Below, piece after piece: positions 1 through 7,592 of a stretch of 64,000 bases of DNA (positions are counted from its first letter, which is position 1; the number at the start of each line of letters is the position of its first letter). The translations under genes and the position numbers were made by a program. The notes below the pieces were generated by a model that was not told the origin of the DNA, did no database searches, and saw only the letters and a list, made by a program, of their open reading frames with translations. Origin of the DNA: Ornithinibacillus sp047228935 (lineage in GTDB: Bacteria > Bacillota > Bacilli > Bacillales > Amphibacillaceae); the NCBI RefSeq assembly GCF_047228935.1, contig NZ_JBFEGG010000002.1:124001-188000 (forward strand). Reading direction: 5' to 3'.

Positions 1-117
1 CTCATGATCAAAACCAATTGATACATGATTTAACGGTTGATTTGTATATAAATTAATCATTCTTGAAAGGTATGTCCCAGTATCTGTAAAGATAAAGTAG
101 ATAGTCCTTTCTCTCAT
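1..117 (-). CDS. Hypothetical protein, N-terminal 39 codons only
   Basis: The gene begins with ATG at 117 and runs off the left edge, so only its first 39 codons are visible. A GGAGG-type ribosome site lies just upstream at about 124-129, with good spacing. The peptide begins MRERTIYFIFTDTGTYLSRM and continues into a segment with NQPLNHVSIGFD. The pattern of a hydrophobic strand, a TGTYLSR helix and NHVSIGFD resembles bacterial proteins of the permuted NlpC/P60 (YiiX-like) papain fold, but too little is visible to be sure. No function is assigned. Confidence 0.6.
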   Translation of the reverse strand, partial: MRERTIYFIFTDTGTYLSRMINLYTNQPLNHVSIGFDHE

Positions 118-332
118 GTTTTCCCCTCCACTTTGACACTTTCACCGAGCTTTTTCTCTATAAAAACGGATATATCAAAACTTTACCGAAAAAACAACAA
201 ATATACAAGATAATTTTGAAACTTTATTTCTGTAATTATGGTAAATACTAGATAAATCAACGTTTTACATTGACTAAAGTCCTTAAATCTCGTAAGCTTA
301 CGGTAGAAATATTATTGGAGGAAAACCTATAC

Positions 333-1955
333 ATGATAACTGTAACGAATGTAAGCTTACGATATGGCGATAAGAAATTATTTGAAGATGTTAACTTAAA
401 ATTCACTCCTGGAAACTGTTATGGCGTTATTGGGGCTAATGGTGCTGGAAAGTCAACTTTTCTGAAAATATTGTCCGGTGAAATTGAACCCCAGACCGGA
501 AATGTTTCCATGTCTCCTGGAGAACGACTTGCTGTCCTTAAACAGGATCACTTTGCCTATGAGGAACACCCAGTATTAGAGACTGTTTTAATGGGACATG
601 AAAAACTATATGCTGTAAAGCAAGAAAAAGACCAAATTTATATGAAAGCTGAATTCACAGAAGAAGATGGCATGCGTGCTGCAGAGCTTGAAGGTGAATT
701 TGCTGAAATGAATGGTTGGGAAGCTGAATCTGATGCTGCAATCCTTTTAAAAGGACTTGGTATTGAAGAAGGCCTTCATGATAAGTTAATGTCTGAGTTA
801 ACAGGAGAGCAGAAAGTAAAAGTTTTACTTGCTCAAGCCCTATTTGGAAATCCTGATATCCTATTACTGGACGAGCCTACTAACGGTTTAGATATCCAAG
901 CGATCCAATGGCTAGAAGAATTTTTAATTAACTTTGAAAACACTGTTATTGTCGTATCCCATGACAGACACTTTTTAAATAAAGTATGTACGCATATCGC
1001 AGATGTTGACTTTGGTAAGATTCAAATTTATATTGGGAACTATGATTTCTGGTATGAATCTAGCCAATTAGCAAGCAGAATGGCACAAGAGTCGAACAAA
1101 AAGAAAGAAGAAAAAATTAAGGAATTACAAGCATTTATTGCTCGATTCAGTGCTAACGCATCGAAATCAAAGCAAGCAACTTCTCGTAAAAAAATGCTGG
1201 ATAATATTACATTAGATGATATTAAACCATCATCTAGAAAGTATCCTTATATAGCCTTTACTCCGGAACGCGAAATCGGAAATGATCTACTTCGCGTTGA
1301 AGGATTAACGAAAACTATTGGTGGAGAGAAAGTTTTAGATAATGTTAGCTTCATCATGAACAAAGACGATAAAATTGCTCTTGTTGGTAAAAATGATATC
1401 GCTAAAACAACTTTATTTAAGATTTTAGCTGGGGAAATGGAGCCAGATTCTGGTACGTATAAATGGGGCGTCACAACTTCCCAATCGTATTTCCCAAAAG
1501 ATAACAGCGAATATTTTCAAAATGGTGATTTAACCCTAGTAGACTGGTTACGCCAATTTTCTCCAGAAGATGAAACGGAAACCTTCTTACGTGGATTCTT
1601 AGGAAGAATGCTCTTCTCCGGTGAGGAAGCATTGAAGAAAGCAAACGTACTCTCAGGTGGAGAAAAAGTTCGCTGTATGTTATCTAAAATGATGCTATCA
1701 AAAGCAAACGTCCTTCTTTTAGATGACCCAACGAATCACTTAGACTTAGAATCTATCCAAGCATTAAACAATGGTCTAATTAAGTTTAAAGGTTCTATTC
1801 TTTTCACTTCTCATGACCATCAATTCATCGATAGTATCGCAAATCGTTTAATCGATATTACACCAAACGGCATTATCGATAAAGAAATGAGCTACGATGA
1901 ATTCGTTCAAGATAAGGAATTACAGAAACGTATTAAAGAGATGTATGCTAGTTAA
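333..1955 (+). CDS. ykpA: ABC-F family ATPase, YbiT/YkpA type
   Basis: A soluble protein of 540 residues with two ABC domains and no membrane segments. This is the size of B. subtilis YkpA and E. coli YbiT, which belong to the ribosome-associated ABC-F group. The ATG at 333 is chosen because GGAGG sits at 317-321; an in-frame TTG at 270 lacks such a site. Domain 1 has Walker A GANGAGKS (residues 34-41), a degenerate signature LTGEQ, and Walker B LLLDEPTNGLD. Domain 2 has a weak Walker A (GKNDIAKTT, about 351-360), a good LSGGEKVR signature, and LLLDDPTNHLD in which the usual catalytic glutamate is Asp465. The linker KKKEEKIKELQAF is the charged ABC-F interdomain helix. The role is inferred as ribosome-linked ATPase; the exact function of this subgroup is not known to me. 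Confidence 0.9.
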   Translation: MITVTNVSLRYGDKKLFEDVNLKFTPGNCYGVIGANGAGKSTFLKILSGEIEPQTGNVSMSPGERLAVLKQDHFAYEEHPVLETVLMGHEKLYAVKQEKDQIYMKAEFTEEDGMRAAELEGEFAEMNGWEAESDAAILLKGLGIEEGLHDKLMSELTGEQKVKVLLAQALFGNPDILLLDEPTNGLDIQAIQWLEEFLINFENTVIVVSHDRHFLNKVCTHIADVDFGKIQIYIGNYDFWYESSQLASRMAQESNKKKEEKIKELQAFIARFSANASKSKQATSRKKMLDNITLDDIKPSSRKYPYIAFTPEREIGNDLLRVEGLTKTIGGEKVLDNVSFIMNKDDKIALVGKNDIAKTTLFKILAGEMEPDSGTYKWGVTTSQSYFPKDNSEYFQNGDLTLVDWLRQFSPEDETETFLRGFLGRMLFSGEEALKKANVLSGGEKVRCMLSKMMLSKANVLLLDDPTNHLDLESIQALNNGLIKFKGSILFTSHDHQFIDSIANRLIDITPNGIIDKEMSYDEFVQDKELQKRIKEMYAS

Positions 1956-1967
1956 TATTGTTGGTGC

Positions 1968-1993
1968 CCCCCTGTTTAAGCAGGGGGTTTTTT
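1968..1993 (+). terminator. Rho-independent terminator after the ABC-F gene
   Basis: CCCCCTG pairs with CAGGGGG across a short TTTAAG loop and is followed by six T residues. It starts 13 bases after the stop codon. Confidence 0.9.
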
Positions 1994-2247
1994 ATTATGA
2001 CTTTAGTTTAACATCATATAGCTATTGCTTCTGCAAGGTCTGGAATTACTCATCTATATAATGATATAGTCAATGCCAGATTACACCAAGGAGTTAAATG
2101 ATTGAACAATACTTGGAATAAGGCTGATGCACAACTTTTAGGGCGGCAATACAAGAGTAGGATTATAAAAAAACTAAATTGTCAGGGGATAAAATTGTTT
2201 AAAATGAGAAGAATCCATTGGAAAACTAGTGGCTATCCATTGGCTCT
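1994..2247. other. Gap without a convincing gene
   Basis: No good gene is visible. On the plus strand two short consecutive open stretches occur, about 27 codons ending near 2099 (containing ITHLYNDIVNARL) and 49 codons from about 2103 to the end of the gap. Neither has a clear ribosome site or a family I recognise. They could be remnants of a lost gene. Confidence 0.3.
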
Positions 2248-3129
2248 TTAAAACGTTTCTCGCAAACGTTCTAGGTCTCTCATGGGGGACAAACCGAACT
2301 TTCGGCTATATTCCCGACTAAAATGGGATGGGCTTTCATAACCTACCTGGAACGCAGCCTCAGCCACCTCTAAGTTTTCTGTTAAAAGTAGTCGGCGTGC
2401 TTCCTGGAGTCGGAGCTGTTTCTGATACTGGATCGGGCTCATCCCAGTAGCTTCTTTGAAGTAATTGTACAAGGATGAAGAACTCATTCTTGCTTCCTTA
2501 GCTAACTCCTCCACTCTCAACTGCTGAGCGAATTCACGGTTAAGGAGTTCAATTACCTTCGCGATTCGCTGTGCTTGACTACCAACCAATGCAAAATGCT
2601 TTAAAGTTCCATCCTGATCATTTTGAAGTACCCGATAAATAATCTCACGTTGGATACCAGAGGCAAGGACTGGAATATCGTCGGGAGATTCTATCAGTTT
2701 AATTAGCCTTAAAATTGCGTCAAGAAGTGAGTCATTCATTTGCTTAATTTCCAATCCACGTCCAGATAAACGTTTAGAAATCGCTGGATTCGATAATTGA
2801 ATAACTTCGAAAACTTTTTTCATGTCCAACTGTAAATTTATACATAAATAAGGTTTCTCCAGTGAGGCATTTATGACCTGACCCGTAATTGGTAAATGAA
2901 CAGAAGCAGTTAAATAACTAGCCGAATCATACTTATAACTCTCTTCTCCAAGTATAACCATTTTTGACCCTTGGGCTACCACACATAAAGATGGTTCGTA
3001 AACAGAATGAATTGGTTCAGAAACCCGAGATGTACGAACAATGCTTAAGCCTGGAATTGTAGTTTCATGCGTGCCATCCGATTTTACAAACCTTTCTATT
3101 AACTCTACTAATTCCTTTGTACGCTTCAC
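2248..3129 (-). CDS. AraC-family transcriptional regulator with AraC_N domain
   Basis: The 293-residue protein starts with GTG at 3129, with GGAGG seven bases upstream. Residues about 20-180 match the AraC_N (PF06719) sensory domain by pattern (IHSVYEPSLCVVAQGSK). Residues about 190-290 hold two AraC helix-turn-helix units, with ELAKEARMSSSSLYNYFKE and AAFQVGYESPSHFSREYSRK as recognition segments. Proteins of this group often control nearby oxidoreductase genes. Here the divergent neighbour is the Atu4866-like pair, so control of that unit is a reasonable guess. The ligand is unknown. Confidence 0.88.
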   Translation of the reverse strand: MKRTKELVELIERFVKSDGTHETTIPGLSIVRTSRVSEPIHSVYEPSLCVVAQGSKMVILGEESYKYDSASYLTASVHLPITGQVINASLEKPYLCINLQLDMKKVFEVIQLSNPAISKRLSGRGLEIKQMNDSLLDAILRLIKLIESPDDIPVLASGIQREIIYRVLQNDQDGTLKHFALVGSQAQRIAKVIELLNREFAQQLRVEELAKEARMSSSSLYNYFKEATGMSPIQYQKQLRLQEARRLLLTENLEVAEAAFQVGYESPSHFSREYSRKFGLSPMRDLERLRETF

Positions 3130-3296
3130 GGCTACTCCTCCATCTTTTTCCTATTACTTTTTATACTATAATCTTTTGGAGGATTAGGCAATAATTGTAT
3201 AACTTCCGACTACCGCTCTTTGTTCCTATCAGTTCATAATGAAGTTGTGGTCATACATTTTCATTTTTTGGGTAAGGAGTGACTAAAATTCTGCTA

Positions 3297-3386
3297 ATGG
3301 CTATATTGCTAAACCTATTAAATATCGATCTTGCCAAGACAGAAGTACCAACCCCCATTAAAACACGAGAGGAGATTGTGAGATGA
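3297..3386 (+). CDS. Possible 29-residue leader peptide or broken N-terminus
   Basis: An ATG at 3297 opens a 29-codon frame (MAILLNLLNIDLAKTEVPTP, then IKTREEIVR) whose TGA stop overlaps the ATG of the next gene as ATGA. An in-frame GTG at 3279 would give 35 residues beginning MTKILLM, but its AAGGAG would overlap the start codon. The hydrophobic N-terminus resembles a signal peptide. The frame may be a translationally coupled leader, or the N-terminal part of one secreted Atu4866-like protein separated from its body by a single-base frameshift. Confidence 0.4.
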   Translation: MAILLNLLNIDLAKTEVPTPIKTREEIVR

Positions 3387-3640
3387 AAATAGGGTATCAA
3401 AATCTGCATCCATATGTCGGCATGTGGGTCACCGCGGATGGTTATATTCGACACGAACTACTACCTAACGGACGGTACGATGAAGCTCGTGGACACCGCA
3501 AAAGCGCTTATCAAGGCAATTATACCGTTAAAGGTAATTATATTGAATATGTAGATGATACAGGCTTTACTGCAGACGGTGAATTTGTCAATGGAGTGTT
3601 GTACCATGCAGGCATGGTACTATATCGTGAAGATAAGTAA
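3383..3640 (+). CDS. Atu4866-like domain protein
   Basis: An 85-residue protein starting with ATG, with GAGGAG about ten bases upstream. Almost the whole chain fits the small Atu4866 beta-barrel family (PF11512): HPYVGMWVTADGYIRHELLP near the N-terminus, then NGRYDEARG, YQGNYTVKGN, DDTGFTADGEF and LYHAGMVLYRE. The biochemical role of the family is not known to me. The start overlaps the stop of the preceding short frame, suggesting coupled translation. It is transcribed divergently from the AraC regulator. Confidence 0.82.
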   Translation: MKIGYQNLHPYVGMWVTADGYIRHELLPNGRYDEARGHRKSAYQGNYTVKGNYIEYVDDTGFTADGEFVNGVLYHAGMVLYREDK

Positions 3641-3699
3641 AGGGGGCAAGGAATGATAAATTAAATGAAACCTTTGCAGTAGTATTGACATATGACTAA

Positions 3700-3870
3700 A
3701 TTTTCAGGGGGCTAGGTGGATTATCCTCTTCTGGCCTGGGGTACATCTCAGGCTTCAAGAGGATCATCTGATTCTAACTTGGGTACATCCTCAGACTCTT
3801 GTGGGCTCATCATCTTTGGTAGGATGCATCTATCTAAGAGCCTAGGGTCTTGCTCTTGTTAATGTTGTAG
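3700..3870. other. Structured, relatively GC-rich intergenic stretch
   Basis: This stretch is richer in G and C than its neighbours and codes for nothing obvious. ATCCTCTT at 3723-3730 pairs with AAGAGGAT at 3757-3764, and inside it GCCTG at 3734-3738 pairs with CAGGC at 3749-3753, giving a nested hairpin. A GGGTACATC...TCAG motif occurs at about 3739 and again at about 3782, so the stretch looks partly repetitive. It could be a non-coding RNA or a decayed repeat. Confidence 0.35.
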
Positions 3871-3891
3871 CATTTCACTATTCATTACCAA

Positions 3892-3919
3892 ATAAAAACG
3901 CTCCCACCTACATGGGAGC
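3892..3919 (-). terminator. Terminator of the kbl-tdh operon
   Basis: GCTCCCA at 3900-3906 pairs with TGGGAGC at 3913-3919. In the minus-strand transcript the hairpin is followed by GTTTTTATTT. It lies 15 bases beyond the tdh stop. Confidence 0.88.
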
Positions 3920-3933
3920 ATTACTTCATATTA

Positions 3934-4875
3934 TTAAACCTTCTCTGCAATTTTCTCTAGCATTTCCTTCGTCATACTATCAATATCGTATTTTGCTTTA
4001 AAGCCCCATTCCGCTTCAGCTGCGGACGAGTCAATATTGTTTGGCCAGCTATCGGCTATTTTTTGCCTAACTGGATCGACATCGAATGAAAGTTGAAACT
4101 CAGGGATATGCTTTTGAATAGCCTTTGCAAATTCCATCGGTTCAGCAGAAATTGCTGAAATATTAAATGCATTCCGATGAATAAGCTTGGTTGGGTCAGC
4201 TTCCATCAATTGAATAATTGCATCTAATGCATCTGGCATGTACATCATATCCATATATGTTCCTTCTGCTATATAGGATGTATACGCTTTTTGTTTAATT
4301 GCTTCGTAATAAATCTCCACTGCATAATCGGTTGTACCTCCACCTGGTGGGGCTACATACGATATCAAGCCTGGGAAACGGACACCACGAGTATCAACTC
4401 CGTAGCGTTCAAAATAATAATCACAAAGTAGTTCACCAGCTACTTTGTTAACACCGTACATTGTCGTTGGTCTTTGTAACGTGTCCTGCGGAGTATTATC
4501 CTTTGGTGTTGAAGGACCAAATGCCCCAATAGAACTTGGAGTGAAAAATTGTAAATTTAGTTCACGAGATACTTCTAAGGCATTAACTAGTCCACCCATA
4601 TTAAGATCCCATGCAACTCGAGGCATTTTCTCTGCAGTTGCGGATAATAGAGCAGCTAAATGCATCATAGTATCTACTTGATACTCCTTCGCTACTTCAT
4701 AGATGCGCTTTTCATCCGTTACATCTACTATTTCAAAGGGACCTTTAGCTATCTCCTCTTCTGATGAACGAATATCTGTTGAAATAACATTCGCATCCCC
4801 ATAAATATTTCTTAACTTCGTAACTAGCTCAGATCCAATTTGTCCCCGAGCTCCTGTGACAAGTATCTTTTTCAT
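3934..4875 (-). CDS. tdh: SDR-type L-threonine 3-dehydrogenase
   Basis: This 313-residue extended short-chain dehydrogenase should oxidise L-threonine with NAD+ to 2-amino-3-ketobutyrate. The nucleotide-binding motif GARGQIG is at residues 8-14, and the catalytic Tyr140 and Lys144 lie in YGVNK, preceded by the TPSSIGAFG serine strand. The length fits the UDP-glucose 4-epimerase-like threonine dehydrogenases. ATG at 4875 follows an AGGAG site. The gene lies 32 bases downstream of kbl, whose product uses the unstable ketoacid, so the pair makes glycine and acetyl-CoA from threonine. Annotation as a generic epimerase is possible, but the neighbour makes the threonine role much more likely. Confidence 0.9.
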   Translation of the reverse strand: MKKILVTGARGQIGSELVTKLRNIYGDANVISTDIRSSEEEIAKGPFEIVDVTDEKRIYEVAKEYQVDTMMHLAALLSATAEKMPRVAWDLNMGGLVNALEVSRELNLQFFTPSSIGAFGPSTPKDNTPQDTLQRPTTMYGVNKVAGELLCDYYFERYGVDTRGVRFPGLISYVAPPGGGTTDYAVEIYYEAIKQKAYTSYIAEGTYMDMMYMPDALDAIIQLMEADPTKLIHRNAFNISAISAEPMEFAKAIQKHIPEFQLSFDVDPVRQKIADSWPNNIDSSAAEAEWGFKAKYDIDSMTKEMLEKIAEKV

Positions 4876-4907
4876 AACTTTCTCCTCTACTCGATTCTAA
4901 AAGTTGC

Positions 4908-6098
4908 CTAAATTAATCCCATTTCTATTCCAACTTTTTCATAAGCAGCTATTGCTTCGTCAAGCATTTCCTTAGTATGTGCAGCAGTTGGCATGTTACG
5001 AACGCGACCAGTACCTTTAGGAACAGTTGGGAATACGATCGATTTCGCATAAACACCCGCTTCTAGTAGGCGTCTACTGAACTCTTGAGCTGCTTTTTCT
5101 TCCCCTATAATACATGGGGTAATTGGTGTTTCACTATCACCGATATTAAAACCTAGCTTTTGTAGCTCAGCTTTTAAATAATTTCCATTCTCCCATAGCT
5201 TATCATGTAGTTCTGTACTTTCCATTAAAATTTCCACCGCTTTTTTACTTGCAGCTGCGTCTGCTGGTGATACTGCAGTGGAGAATAGGAATGGACGAGA
5301 ACGTACTTTTAACCAATCAATTAGATTTGCTTTACCAGCAACATATCCTCCAATTACACCGATTGCTTTAGAAAGTGTCCCCATTTGAAAGTCTACTTTG
5401 TCTTGTAGACCGAAATGTTTTACCGTACCGGCACCTTTACCTAGAACACCAGATCCATGAGCGTCATCTACATACGTAATTAAGTCAAATTCTTCCGCGA
5501 TTTCTACAATTTCTGGAAGCTTAGCTACATCCCCATCCATTGAGAATACACCGTCTGTAATGACCATAATTTTATTGTATAATCCAGATTCTACTGCTTC
5601 CTTAGCCTTCTTTCGTAAATCAGCCATATCAGAATGTCCGAAACGGATGATCTTCGCTTTAGATAAACGACAACCGTCAATAATGGAAGCATGATTAAGC
5701 TCATCTGAAAGAATTGCATCATTTTTATCCATTACGGCAGAAATAGCTGCCATATTACAATTAAAACCTGATTGATAAGAAATTACTGCTTCTGTTCCTT
5801 TAAATTCTGCCAATTTCTTTTCAAGCTCAATATGTAAATCCAACGTACCGTTAATCGTACGTACGGCACCTGCACCTACTCCATGAGATTCCACTGCTTC
5901 TTTAGCTACTTTCTTTAATCGTTCATCAGTAGCTAATCCAAGATAGTTATTGGAAGATAAGTTAATTAGCTGTTTACCGTTAATCGTAATAACAGGACCA
6001 TTTGCACCTTGAACTGGATCAATTTCATTGTATAGGCCATTTGCCTTTAAATCCGATAAATTATCATTCAAAAATTTATCTAGCGTTTTACTACTCAT
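4908..6098 (-). CDS. kbl: Glycine C-acetyltransferase (2-amino-3-ketobutyrate CoA ligase)
   Basis: A 396-residue PLP enzyme of the alpha-oxoamine synthase family, the usual length for Kbl. It cleaves 2-amino-3-ketobutyrate with CoA into glycine and acetyl-CoA. Lys244 in GTLSKAIG is the expected Schiff-base lysine. The DDAHGSG segment near 211-217 binds the cofactor, and SSNNYLGLA near 48-56 and HGVGAGAVRTINGT near 72-85 are family signatures. ATG at 6098 follows a GGAGG site. It is the first gene of a two-gene operon with tdh. A catabolite-repression-like site directly upstream suggests repression in the presence of good carbon sources. Confidence 0.92.
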   Translation of the reverse strand: MSSKTLDKFLNDNLSDLKANGLYNEIDPVQGANGPVITINGKQLINLSSNNYLGLATDERLKKVAKEAVESHGVGAGAVRTINGTLDLHIELEKKLAEFKGTEAVISYQSGFNCNMAAISAVMDKNDAILSDELNHASIIDGCRLSKAKIIRFGHSDMADLRKKAKEAVESGLYNKIMVITDGVFSMDGDVAKLPEIVEIAEEFDLITYVDDAHGSGVLGKGAGTVKHFGLQDKVDFQMGTLSKAIGVIGGYVAGKANLIDWLKVRSRPFLFSTAVSPADAAASKKAVEILMESTELHDKLWENGNYLKAELQKLGFNIGDSETPITPCIIGEEKAAQEFSRRLLEAGVYAKSIVFPTVPKGTGRVRNMPTAAHTKEMLDEAIAAYEKVGIEMGLI

Positions 6099-6135
6099 AT
6101 TTAAATACCTCCTAATTATCTAACATTAAGTAAAA

Positions 6136-6163
6136 TGTAAGCGTTACCAAGTTGCTAATCATA
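6136..6163 (-). promoter_or_regulatory. Candidate cre site and -10 element upstream of kbl
   Basis: TGTAAGCGTTACCA at 6136-6149 matches the CcpA cre consensus TGWAANCGNTNWCA at 13 of 14 positions. On the minus strand a TATGAT -10-like element lies at 6158-6163, so the cre would overlap the transcription start. I see no good -35 element. The rest of the gap between 6099 and 6459 is AT-rich and holds nothing else I can name apart from the promoter at 6395-6424. Confidence 0.6.
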
Positions 6164-6394
6164 TTAAGTTTATCACAATGCGCTTTAAATGTTTAGAAAG
6201 ACATACATGATTTAAATATGAAATCTATCCCATATCCTATTATAATAGAAAAATACTTCTACGTAGACTAAAAAATGCCTCTATAAGCTTCTATTAATTC
6301 TAATAATCCTAGGTAATATTATGATTAAAAATCCTGTCTTTCCTATTAATTCATTTCTATGAAATTATTACCGAAAATATTTTTAATATAGTAA

Positions 6395-6424
6395 TTGTCT
6401 AGTGTCTAGTCTATCTATTATACT
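6395..6424 (+). promoter_or_regulatory. SigA-type promoter for the 44-residue protein
   Basis: TTGTCT at 6395-6400 and TATACT at 6419-6424 are separated by 18 bases. The small gene starts 36 bases after the -10 element. Confidence 0.5.
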
Positions 6425-6459
6425 ATCATTATGTGACATATTTTATGGAGGAATTAGCT

Positions 6460-6594
6460 GTGAGAAAGATGTTAGTTGCGCTATTTTTAATCATAATAAT
6501 CGGCTTTGGAATTGTTGGCGTAAACCAGCAACTAATTGAGCCTGAGGAAGTAATAAAGCCTGCCAATCCAAATACTTTACAAACACAATCATAG
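6460..6594 (+). CDS. Small membrane or secreted protein, 44 residues
   Basis: GTG at 6460 follows GGAGG (about 6448-6452) with proper spacing. The product begins MRKMLVALFLIIIIGFGIVG, a typical positively charged plus hydrophobic segment, followed by a short polar tail rich in Pro, Glu, Asn and Gln (QQLIEPEEVIKPANPNT). It could be a single-pass membrane protein or a small secreted peptide. A promoter-like pair precedes it and a hairpin terminator follows six bases after the stop, so it looks like an independent unit. I do not recognise the family. Confidence 0.65.
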   Translation: MRKMLVALFLIIIIGFGIVGVNQQLIEPEEVIKPANPNTLQTQS

Positions 6595-6599
6595 AAAAA

Positions 6600-6622
6600 G
6601 GAAGCATGTAACATGCTTCCTT
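6600..6622. terminator. Bidirectional terminator
   Basis: GGAAGCATG at 6600-6608 and CATGCTTCC at 6612-6620 form a nine-pair stem with a three-base loop. Minus-strand transcripts read into a run of T from 6599 downwards, so it serves the LysM-3D gene best; it also ends the small plus-strand gene. Confidence 0.85.
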
Positions 6623-6629
6623 CTACTAG

Positions 6630-7364
6630 TTATTCTACAATTGTTACCTTTACTTCTTTTACTCCCCAGTTCAACGCTTCTTCTGTAGTTGGAAGGTGAA
6701 TATCAATTCTATTTCCTTTAATTGCCCCACCAATATCTCCTGCAATTGCATATCCATATCCCTCTACATACACTTTTGAACCTAATGGAATAACATTTGG
6801 ATCTACCGCAATTACTTTCGCATTTCTATCCTCATTTAAGTTGATTCCAGTATACGTTATACCTGTACAGCCTTCACATTCAGCTGTATAAGCTGTAGCG
6901 ACAACCGATAATGTCTTACCTTCTGGTTGTTGATTTTCATCCTTATTAGCAGTGCTTGATTTAACTTCGGTTGGTTGAATCGACTTTGCAGCAGCGACAG
7001 CCTTCTCTTCATTATTCTCTTCTGCTTGCTCAATAATTAGTTCTTGTCCAACTAATATTAAATCTGATGTTAGCTCATTCCAAGCTTTTAACTCTTCAAC
7101 CGTTACATCATGCTGCTTCGAGATACCGTATAATGTATCTCCTTTTTCTACTAAATACTTTTTGTAAATAGCTAGTTTTTGTTTTGGATAGATTAAATCT
7201 GAATCAAGATTATTTAACTCATATAGTGAATCTACTGTAGTATCATATTCATTTGCGATTCCCCAAAGTGTATCACCTTTAATTACTTCGTAATCAAATG
7301 CATAAGCGTTTAGTGGGGATGCTAGGATAATTCCTGTAGCTAATGTTGCTACGATTTTCTTCAT
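6630..7364 (-). CDS. yocH: LysM and 3D domain secreted cell-wall protein (YocH-like)
   Basis: A 244-residue exported protein. A signal peptide covers about residues 1-22 (ending in NAYA). Two LysM peptidoglycan-binding repeats follow at about 24-67 and 69-112, each with the GDTLWGIA or GDTLYGIS motif. A Gln/Glu/Ser-rich linker leads to a C-terminal 3D domain at about 153-243, with VVATAYTA, VIAVDPNVIPLGSKVYVEGYG and GNRIDIHL carrying the family aspartates. 3D domains are related to MltA-type muramidases, so a wall-lytic role is likely. The architecture is that of B. subtilis YocH, a WalR regulon member, and WalR-like hexamers lie upstream here. It is a monocistronic gene between two hairpin terminators. 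Confidence 0.87.
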   Translation of the reverse strand: MKKIVATLATGIILASPLNAYAFDYEVIKGDTLWGIANEYDTTVDSLYELNNLDSDLIYPKQKLAIYKKYLVEKGDTLYGISKQHDVTVEELKAWNELTSDLILVGQELIIEQAEENNEEKAVAAAKSIQPTEVKSSTANKDENQQPEGKTLSVVATAYTAECEGCTGITYTGINLNEDRNAKVIAVDPNVIPLGSKVYVEGYGYAIAGDIGGAIKGNRIDIHLPTTEEALNWGVKEVKVTIVE

Positions 7365-7401
7365 AGTAGTCCCTCCTTAATTTCCGGACAAAGCCTATCG
7401 T

Positions 7402-7452
7402 AACATAGGTTACTAGACTCTGCGGTTACAAGACTTTTAAAAGTCTGTTACA
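7402..7452 (-). promoter_or_regulatory. Promoter with WalR-like hexamer repeats
   Basis: Read on the minus strand, TGTAAC, TTTAAA and TGTAAC occur as three direct hexamers separated by five bases each (7447-7452, 7436-7441, 7425-7430), which fits the WalR pattern TGTWAH-N5-TGTWAH with one mismatch in the middle unit. The 16 bases between the outer hexamers are also a perfect palindrome. A -35-like TTGTAA at 7426-7431 and -10-like TATGTT at 7402-7407 are 18 bases apart. The gene starts at 7364. Confidence 0.5.
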
Positions 7453-7550
7453 AGGATGGCCAAAACTACTAAATTTTATTACAAAAATATAGATTTTAAT
7501 ACAAAAGTAATAGTTTAGTACTTTTGTATTATGTATTTCTCTTGGAAAAC

Positions 7551-7581
7551 AAAAAAAACGAAGAAGCATAAAGCTTCTTCG
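7551..7581 (-). terminator. Terminator of peptide transporter cluster A
   Basis: CGAAGAAGC at 7559-7567 pairs with GCTTCTTCG at 7573-7581; the minus-strand transcript continues into eight T residues. It follows the binding-protein stop by 11 bases. Confidence 0.9.
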
Positions 7582-7592
7582 TTTTCTATCTA

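Noticed and set aside
270..332. Longer N-terminus of the ABC-F protein from a TTG at 270
   Set aside because: The extension has no ribosome site, covers the GGAGG site of the ATG at 333, and the family begins at the position matching that ATG.
3251..3454. A 67-codon minus-strand frame opposite the Atu4866-like gene
   Set aside because: It lies across the start of a recognisable gene on the other strand and resembles no protein family.
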